A program made the translations under genes and the position numbers. Positions 7,140 through 11,457 of a stretch of DNA of 11,457 nt are shown piece by piece. The stretch comes from an uncultured Bacteroidales bacterium (GTDB lineage: Bacteria > Bacteroidota > Bacteroidia > Bacteroidales > JAUNSR01). The notes beneath the pieces were generated by a model. The model saw only the letters and a program-made list of their open reading frames with translations. It had not been told where the DNA came from and made no database searches. The stretch spans positions 1 to 11,457 of the forward strand of contig CAMTOW010000026.1 of assembly GCA_947074245.1 (NCBI GenBank), in the 5' to 3' direction. Positions within the stretch are counted from its first letter, which is position 1. Each line of letters begins with the position of its first letter.

Positions 7140-8393
7140 ATGAAAACGCTGAGATTATTTTCCTTATTGCTTCTGATGTGTATCGTATCGCATCTGAGCG
7201 CACAGGTATATACCATCGACAACGTTCCGAACGTACAGCTGAAAAACGCGCGTGCCTTCGTATCGAATCCGGACAATATCCTTTCGCCCAATACGGTTGC
7301 AAGACTCGACAGCATGTTGTGGAATCTTCGGGAAACCAATTCGGCAGAATTCTGCGTGGTGGTCTTAAACTCGATCGGGAACGCCGATCCGAAAGATTTC
7401 GCGACGCGTCTCTTCGAAAAGTGGGGAATCGGGAAATCGGAAAAAGACAACGGATTACTTCTGCTTTTCGTAAAAGACCAACGAAGGGCGTTGACGGAGG
7501 TAGGCTACGGGCTGGAAGGGATCTTGCCCGACGCAATCAACAAACGGATTCTTACCAAATACATGTTACCCTACTTCAAAGAGGGAAATTACGATCAGGG
7601 AATGATCGACGGAGTATCGGCATTTATCCGAACCATGACTACGGATGAGGCAAATCAGGAACTGTATGTGGCACCACGCCCAAAGGAGGCTCCCATAAAT
7701 ATCTGGGAGGTATTATTCTGGTACCTGATCGTTTCGTTCATCATCGCCATATTCTTCTTAGGAGTGATTTTGAGCAGTCAGAAAAATTCATTCGAGAATA
7801 CTCCTTACGCACGCTCTACAGCTATTATCGGATATAAAAACAGTATCGCGATCGTAACGATCTTCTTCCCGATATTTATGATTCCGGTCTTTTTATGGTA
7901 TCGATACCGGATTCATTCTCTTCGTGAGGGGAAAAAAGAGTGTGAGTTTTGCGGAGGTAAAATGCACAAATTATCGGAAGCTGAAGAAGATGCATATCTG
8001 AGCGCTTCGGCCCAGACCGAGGAATTAATCAACTCGGTGGATTATGACGTTTGGCTGTGCGATCATTGCAACAAAGTGAAAATACTGCCTTATGAATCGC
8101 AGTTTACGAAATACAGCAAATGTCCGGTGTGCCATACGAAAGCATACGGATTGCAAAGCGACCGTATCCTGACACAACCGACACCGTTCAGCAAAGGGAT
8201 GGGCGAAAAGACCTATTTCTGCCAACATTGCCATAACATGAAAAAGATCCAGTACATCTTACCGGTCGTGATCGTCGCAGGCGGCATGGGCCGTGGCGGA
8301 CGAGGCGGATTCGGAGGCGGTGGCGGAGGTAGTTTCGGAGGCGGATTCGGAGGCGGACGAAGCGGAGGCGGTGGAGCATCCATCGGATGGTAA
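7140..8393 (+). CDS. TPM-domain membrane protein with four CxxC pairs and a Gly-rich tail
   Basis: This 417-residue protein starts with a signal peptide (MKTLRLF, hydrophobic to about 19, likely cleavage after Ala21). A TPM domain follows at about 30-170, with family features NILSPNTVARLD, AEFCVVVL, FATRLFEKWGIGK, NGLLLLFVKDQRRALTEVG and YGLEGILPDA. Then come a strong membrane segment at about 188-212 and a second, proline-containing one at about 235-256. A cysteine region with C268/C271, C307/C310, C328/C331 and C361/C364 suggests two zinc ribbons or one split one. The tail from about 378 is glycine-rich (RGGRGGFGGGGGGSFGGG) and ends ASIGW, as in many TPM proteins. The domain is known from plant TLP18.3, involved in photosystem II repair; bacterial function is largely unknown, so I give none. 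It starts 13 bp after dgt. An A/G-rich stretch (GGAAAAAG) precedes the ATG. Confidence 0.9.
   Translation: MKTLRLFSLLLLMCIVSHLSAQVYTIDNVPNVQLKNARAFVSNPDNILSPNTVARLDSMLWNLRETNSAEFCVVVLNSIGNADPKDFATRLFEKWGIGKSEKDNGLLLLFVKDQRRALTEVGYGLEGILPDAINKRILTKYMLPYFKEGNYDQGMIDGVSAFIRTMTTDEANQELYVAPRPKEAPINIWEVLFWYLIVSFIIAIFFLGVILSSQKNSFENTPYARSTAIIGYKNSIAIVTIFFPIFMIPVFLWYRYRIHSLREGKKECEFCGGKMHKLSEAEEDAYLSASAQTEELINSVDYDVWLCDHCNKVKILPYESQFTKYSKCPVCHTKAYGLQSDRILTQPTPFSKGMGEKTYFCQHCHNMKKIQYILPVVIVAGGMGRGGRGGFGGGGGGSFGGGFGGGRSGGGGASIGW
8302..8356 (+). repeat. Direct repeat encoding the Gly-rich tail
   Basis: Two identical 19-bp units (GAGGCGGATTCGGAGGCGG) lie at 8302-8320 and 8338-8356, offset by 36 bp, which is twelve codons. 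They encode the GGFGG-type tail of the TPM protein. Such a G-rich, phased repeat can gain or lose units by slippage without breaking the frame. Confidence 0.7.
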
Positions 8394-8419
8394 CCGGTCC
8401 CCGAAAATAACGAACCTAA

Positions 8420-8468
8420 ACGAACCCTTTATCCCAGGTCGTACAGATCTTTCGGATAAAGGGTTCGT
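8420..8468. terminator. Hairpin between convergent genes, probable bidirectional terminator
   Basis: A perfect 15-bp inverted repeat (ACGAACCCTTTATCC at 8420-8434 and its complement at 8454-8468) encloses a 19-base loop. It lies 26 bp after the TPM stop and 22 bp beyond the stop of the convergent oxidoreductase gene, the right place to end both transcripts. Neither side has a strong T run (plus strand continues CGGTTTCATAT, minus strand TTTAGGTTCG), so termination may be weak, or the hairpin may mainly protect the 3' ends. A short copy of CGAACC at 8411-8416 precedes the left arm. Confidence 0.65.
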
Positions 8469-8490
8469 CGGTTTCATATACCTAATAAAA

Positions 8491-9780
8491 TCAGTCTCCC
8501 AATATTTCTGTCAGGCGAACACCCCAGCCCGGAGTCTTACCTCCCGTGAGGAAATAAGCCTCTTTAAAGCCCATTTTCATATCGTAGTATTTGTGTCCCA
8601 TCTTCATGATACCGGTCTTCCCGCCGTAAATCAGATTGGAGTGGATATAGAACGCTTTATGATGTCCCATATCACCGAAGCACATCACGACCGGATTGAA
8701 AACCATCATCTCTTCGGACGGCTTGATCATGCCCAGATCATTCGCGATCTGCTGCGCCACGATGCGAGCCTGCATATCGCCGATTCCGCCCAGTTTAGGA
8801 GCCGTTATCGCCGCACAGTCTCCAACCGCCATAATTTCGGGATAGTCGGGATTTCGCATATTGAGATCGGTAACGATAAAGCCAACCTCGTCGGTAATCG
8901 GAAGTTTCTTTAGAAAATCGTGCGCTTTCCAATTTGGCAATACGATTTTCAGTTCAGCTTCGACCGATGGTCCGTTGACGAACTCGATACCGTCTTTAGT
9001 GATCTCTTTTATATCGTAAGTATTCGGTTTATAAGTCATTCCCATCTTATCGACCGCCATACCCAAAAACTCTTTTACCAACGGAACGCCGGCATCTTCT
9101 GCAATCCACTCACCCTGGGTGAACAAGGTAATATTCTTGGCAGTACCCCATTTACGCTCTTCCAGCAGAGCGGTCAAACCCAAAGAGATTTCCAGCGGAG
9201 GACCTTCGCAAGCGGAAGTCATGTCCGGAATCCAATCGGGGCGTCCTTTTTTGCCCATCGTGAAGCGAGCCGTACCGACAGCGATTGGACCGCCTTTGTA
9301 TTGCCCGCCAAACAAGTATCTGCGCAGTTTATTTCCGTAGTAACTATCCGACACGGCATGCCCGTATTCGGCAAAACCCGGAAGATCGTCATAAGCCAGT
9401 TTGGCTCCCAAAGCAATCACCAGGTAATCATAATGAATCATCTCTTCAGCCGCTCCAGGACGCTCGGTAGGGACCATCGAAACGTATTTGGATTCAATAT
9501 CGATATCTTTTACTTCGGCCTGAAGAAAAACGGATTTATCCGCTTTTAAGAATTTATAGAACTCCATGTGCAGATTCGCCGCCGGATCGTTGTTGGCAAA
9601 TACTTCCAGCGGAATATTCGGAATAAAGATCAAATAAGGTTTCCGATCGACCACCGTAATGTCTACGTTATCCTTACATTTTTCCCGAATAAACCGAGCA
9701 GCGGTAAGTCCACCGAAATTGGAGCCTAAAATGAGGACATGCGGTTTCGCGCGACCGTCCTTTCCTTGTTTCTCACTCAT
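8491..9780 (-). CDS. Sulfide:quinone oxidoreductase-like FAD flavoprotein
   Basis: The protein has 429 residues from the ATG at 9780. The frame is open to an ATG at 9867, but those extra 29 residues do not fit the family and would span a promoter-like box, so I chose the inner start. It is a two-dinucleotide-domain disulfide-reductase-fold flavoprotein: VLILGSNFGGL (15-25) binds FAD, YDYLVIALGA (117-126) is the second FAD-contacting motif, and PEIMAVGDCAAI (314-325) is the C-terminal FAD site. Two cysteines sit where SQR enzymes carry their redox pair: Cys191 in ACEGPPLE and Cys367 in VMCFGDMGHHKAF. The C-terminus (KMGFKEAYFL, PGWGVRLTEI) is amphipathic, as for peripheral membrane binding. 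The likely reaction is sulfide oxidation with menaquinone reduction; an NDH-2-like enzyme is the alternative. It stands alone: convergent with the TPM gene, divergent from pabB. Confidence 0.82.
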   Translation of the reverse strand: MSEKQGKDGRAKPHVLILGSNFGGLTAARFIREKCKDNVDITVVDRKPYLIFIPNIPLEVFANNDPAANLHMEFYKFLKADKSVFLQAEVKDIDIESKYVSMVPTERPGAAEEMIHYDYLVIALGAKLAYDDLPGFAEYGHAVSDSYYGNKLRRYLFGGQYKGGPIAVGTARFTMGKKGRPDWIPDMTSACEGPPLEISLGLTALLEERKWGTAKNITLFTQGEWIAEDAGVPLVKEFLGMAVDKMGMTYKPNTYDIKEITKDGIEFVNGPSVEAELKIVLPNWKAHDFLKKLPITDEVGFIVTDLNMRNPDYPEIMAVGDCAAITAPKLGGIGDMQARIVAQQIANDLGMIKPSEEMMVFNPVVMCFGDMGHHKAFYIHSNLIYGGKTGIMKMGHKYYDMKMGFKEAYFLTGGKTPGWGVRLTEILGD

Positions 9781-9812
9781 AACAAACGGTTTAAATTGAT
9801 TCGTGAATATTT

Positions 9813-9821
9813 CAAGATAAA
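9813..9821 (-). promoter_or_regulatory. Possible -7 box for the SQR-like gene
   Basis: On the minus strand the bases are TTTATCTTG. This is close to the box before pabB (TTTATCTTTG) but one T short of TAnnTTTG. A start about seven bases later gives a leader near 26 bases to the ATG at 9780, which supports that start over the one at 9867. No TTTG is seen at the -33 position. Confidence 0.35.
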
Positions 9822-9932
9822 CAGTTCGGTTGGTAATAAAGTTTACTTCCAACACCGATCGAGACATCTCGAGATCCGTCTACATACAAGAAGATCTATG
9901 TTTGCCAACCGACTATCCGAAAGAAATTAAGC

Positions 9933-9942
9933 TTTATCTTTG
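9933..9942 (+). promoter_or_regulatory. Probable -7 box for pabBC
   Basis: TTTATCTTTG contains TATCTTTG (9935-9942), an exact match to the Bacteroidota -7 consensus TAnnTTTG. Transcription starting about seven bases later leaves roughly 12 bases before the ATG at 9961. It therefore excludes the TTG at 9940, which lies inside the box, as a start codon. The nearest upstream TTTG (9901-9904) is 30 bases away, longer than the usual 19-21. Confidence 0.5.
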
Positions 9943-9960
9943 CCCATATTTTCCGAAACA

Positions 9961-10953
9961 ATGAAGACTTACAATCCGACCGAAGCCAAAACGTTGATGA
10001 ACCGATATGGAAAAGAGAGAAAGCCTTTCTTATTCATCATCAGTTATGATCTGACGAAAACCCATATCATTCCCCTCGATGAAATCGATCCGGCGGAAAT
10101 TCTGTTCGATTTCAATGGAAAAACGAACTGTGAGATCGCCTCATGTCCTGCCGAATCGCCTCAATGGAAGCGATCGCCGATTACGTATGAAGCATATAAA
10201 GGGCGATTCAACAACGTGATGCGCCATTTGAAACGAGGAGACTCCTTCCTGACAAACCTGACAATCGCAACGCCGGTTGAGACAAATCTGAGCCTAAAGG
10301 AGATCTTCTTATCTTCGCACGCCCTATATCGATTATGGGTCAAAGACTCATTCTGTTCTTTATCGCCGGAAATATTCGTACGAATCGTGGATGGAGAAAT
10401 CGCATCCTATCCGATGAAAGGAACCATCGACGCGCAGATTGAAAACGCAGAACAAAAAATTTTGGAAGATGAGAAAGAAAGCGCTGAACATGCAACTATC
10501 GTCGACCTGATCCGCAATGACTTAAGCATGAACGCGAATGAAGTCAGCGTGAAGCGATATCGCTATATCGATCTGCTCCAAACGAATGATCGGGATTTGC
10601 TTCAGGTCAGTTCGGAGATCACGGGAAGGTTACATTTTGAATATCGGTCTAAACTGGGTAATATCCTATACAGCATGCTACCGGCAGGATCTATCTGCGG
10701 AGCCCCGAAGACGAAAACGCTGGAAATAATCCGGGAATCGGAAGAAAGCAATCGAGGTTATTATACGGGGATAGCCGGCATCTTCGACGGCGAGAATCTG
10801 GATAGTTGCGTTTTGATTCGATTCGTAGAGCAGTTGCCCGACGGGAAGATGCAATTCAGAAGCGGCGGAGGCATCACCGCCAAAAGTCAGGCAAAGGATG
10901 AATATGAAGAAGCGATCCGAAAAGTTTATTTACCATTAATCCGCAAGGGATGA
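9961..10953 (+). CDS. pabB: Aminodeoxychorismate synthase component I (short form)
   Basis: This 330-residue chorismate-binding enzyme makes 4-amino-4-deoxychorismate from chorismate and ammonia, the first committed step to p-aminobenzoate and folate. The family core is visible: GDSFLTNLT (93-101), SLSPEIFV (133-140), PMKGTID (151-157), IVDLIRNDL, LPAGSICGAPKTKTLEII, RGYYTGIAGIFDG and FRSGGGITAKS. Lys153 in PMKGT is the residue that marks PabB-type enzymes (anthranilate synthase TrpE has Ala), which decides the assignment. It is much shorter than E. coli PabB because the N-terminal tryptophan-binding-like half is reduced to about 70 residues, normal for Bacteroidota. I chose the ATG at 9961 because the longer TTG start at 9940 lies inside a promoter-like box. 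The stop overlaps the pabC start as ATGA. No glutaminase subunit (pabA) is in the window. Confidence 0.92.
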   Translation: MKTYNPTEAKTLMNRYGKERKPFLFIISYDLTKTHIIPLDEIDPAEILFDFNGKTNCEIASCPAESPQWKRSPITYEAYKGRFNNVMRHLKRGDSFLTNLTIATPVETNLSLKEIFLSSHALYRLWVKDSFCSLSPEIFVRIVDGEIASYPMKGTIDAQIENAEQKILEDEKESAEHATIVDLIRNDLSMNANEVSVKRYRYIDLLQTNDRDLLQVSSEITGRLHFEYRSKLGNILYSMLPAGSICGAPKTKTLEIIRESEESNRGYYTGIAGIFDGENLDSCVLIRFVEQLPDGKMQFRSGGGITAKSQAKDEYEEAIRKVYLPLIRKG

Positions 10954-11457
10954 ACAGATATATCGAAACTATTAAAATAACAGGAAGAACGATTCACAAC
11001 CTGTCCTTGCATGAGGAAAGAATGCAACGAACGCGTTTGGAATTATTCGGCCGAAACGATAATTCAGAACTGGAGAAAAATATCCGTAAAATCCTTCCGG
11101 AATCGGAAAATCTATTAAAATGCAGAGTAGAATATGATGAAGAGATCCGTCTGATCGAATTTATCCCTTATGAGAAACCTCAGATCCGGACATTAAAACT
11201 GGTATTCGACAATGAAATCGAATACCCCTACAAATCTACAAATCGTGAACATCTGAACACCCTTCACAAGTTTGCATCGGGTTATGACGACGCATTGATC
11301 GTGCGCGACGGATTGCTGACAGACACCACCTTCTGCAACATCGCCCTTTTTGACGGATATAACTGGTTGACACCGGAAAAACCGCTCCTAAAAGGTACGA
11401 AAAGAGAAGAGTTGCTCCGACACGGAACAATCATAGAAAAACCGATACCTGCCGGCT
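10950..11457 (+). CDS. pabC: Aminotransferase class IV, probable 4-amino-4-deoxychorismate lyase (5' part)
   Basis: The frame is open from the ATG at 10950 to the window edge, giving 169 residues. It is a fold-type IV PLP enzyme of the short Bacteroidota form: N-terminal RYIETIKI...NLSLHEERMQRTRLELFG (3-34), a YPYKSTNRE segment whose Lys95 is the expected PLP-binding lysine, DALIVRDGLLTDTTFCNI in the second domain, then WLTPEKPLLKGTKREELL. These last two are the cofactor- and substrate-pocket motifs shared by PabC and branched-chain aminotransferases. The 4-bp ATGA overlap with pabB, and the known order of the pathway, support PabC: release of pyruvate from aminodeoxychorismate to give p-aminobenzoate. 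The protein lacks only a short C-terminal part, perhaps 25-35 residues, which lies beyond the window. Confidence 0.9.
   Translation, partial: MNRYIETIKITGRTIHNLSLHEERMQRTRLELFGRNDNSELEKNIRKILPESENLLKCRVEYDEEIRLIEFIPYEKPQIRTLKLVFDNEIEYPYKSTNREHLNTLHKFASGYDDALIVRDGLLTDTTFCNIALFDGYNWLTPEKPLLKGTKREELLRHGTIIEKPIPAG

Noticed and set aside
7123..7536. Minus-strand open frame opposite the start of the TPM gene
   Set aside because: Arg/Ser-rich translation with no family features; the plus-strand signal peptide and TPM domain explain the region.
8293..8913. Open frame of 206 codons on the plus strand, overlapping the Gly-rich tail and antisense to the SQR-like gene
   Set aside because: It runs through the terminator hairpin and two real genes. 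Its start is a frame-shifted reading of the glycine repeat (ADEADSEA...).
9781..9867. N-terminal extension of the SQR-like protein by 29 residues
   Set aside because: The extension precedes an FAD motif already at the usual distance from the N-terminus, and it covers a promoter-like box.
1..11457. A novel defence, mobile or phage-derived system
   Set aside because: No integrase, transposase, nuclease, methylase, toxin pair, repeats of CRISPR type or tRNA was seen. dgt is sometimes linked to anti-phage dNTP depletion, but here it has the housekeeping motifs and context.

Overview
The window looks like chromosomal DNA of a member of the Bacteroidota, most likely the order Bacteroidales. The evidence is the family mix (dGTPase with Bacteroidales-type motifs, DUF4292 lipoprotein, degenerate EnvC-type LytM protein, short PabB/PabC pair), the lack of clear Shine-Dalgarno sequences, and promoter-like boxes of the Bacteroidota form TAnnTTTG. 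I cannot name a genus. Apart from the sugar-modification genes at the left end, this is mostly core-genome material. I see no phage, insertion sequence, CRISPR array, RNA gene or defence system.

Layout. From 5603 down to position 1, a minus-strand cluster reads in transcription order: dUTPase (dut), a large TPR lipoprotein, a DUF4292 lipoprotein, an EnvC-like coiled-coil/LytM protein, two tandem FdtA/WxcM-type sugar ketoisomerase homologues, and a GNAT/FemAB-like acyltransferase that runs off the left edge. Three junctions are 4-bp ATGA overlaps, one is a 20-bp overlap and one a 13-bp gap, so the genes after dut are very probably one transcript with translational coupling. The last gene has an in-frame TAA at codon 99, followed by 66 more open codons that still read as the same family: a nonsense mutation or a sequence error.

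A 146-bp region (5604-5749) separates dut from divergent plus-strand dgt (dGTPase). Thirteen bases after dgt comes a TPM-domain membrane protein with four CxxC pairs and a glycine-rich tail. A 15-bp hairpin (8420-8468) lies between its end and the convergent end of a sulfide:quinone oxidoreductase-like flavoprotein (minus, 8491-9780). The next divergent gap (9781-9960) carries a -7-like box on each strand. It leads into pabB and the 5' part of pabC (4-bp overlap), which make p-aminobenzoate for folate synthesis; pabC runs off the right edge.

Functionally, the cluster places a nucleotide-pool enzyme upstream of cell-envelope genes (two lipoproteins, an amidase-activator-like protein) and deoxysugar-modification genes, while the dut/dgt divergent pair joins two dNTP-pool enzymes. 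Several start codons were moved inward from the longest open frame, because signal peptides, gene spacing or promoter boxes favour the inner ATG.
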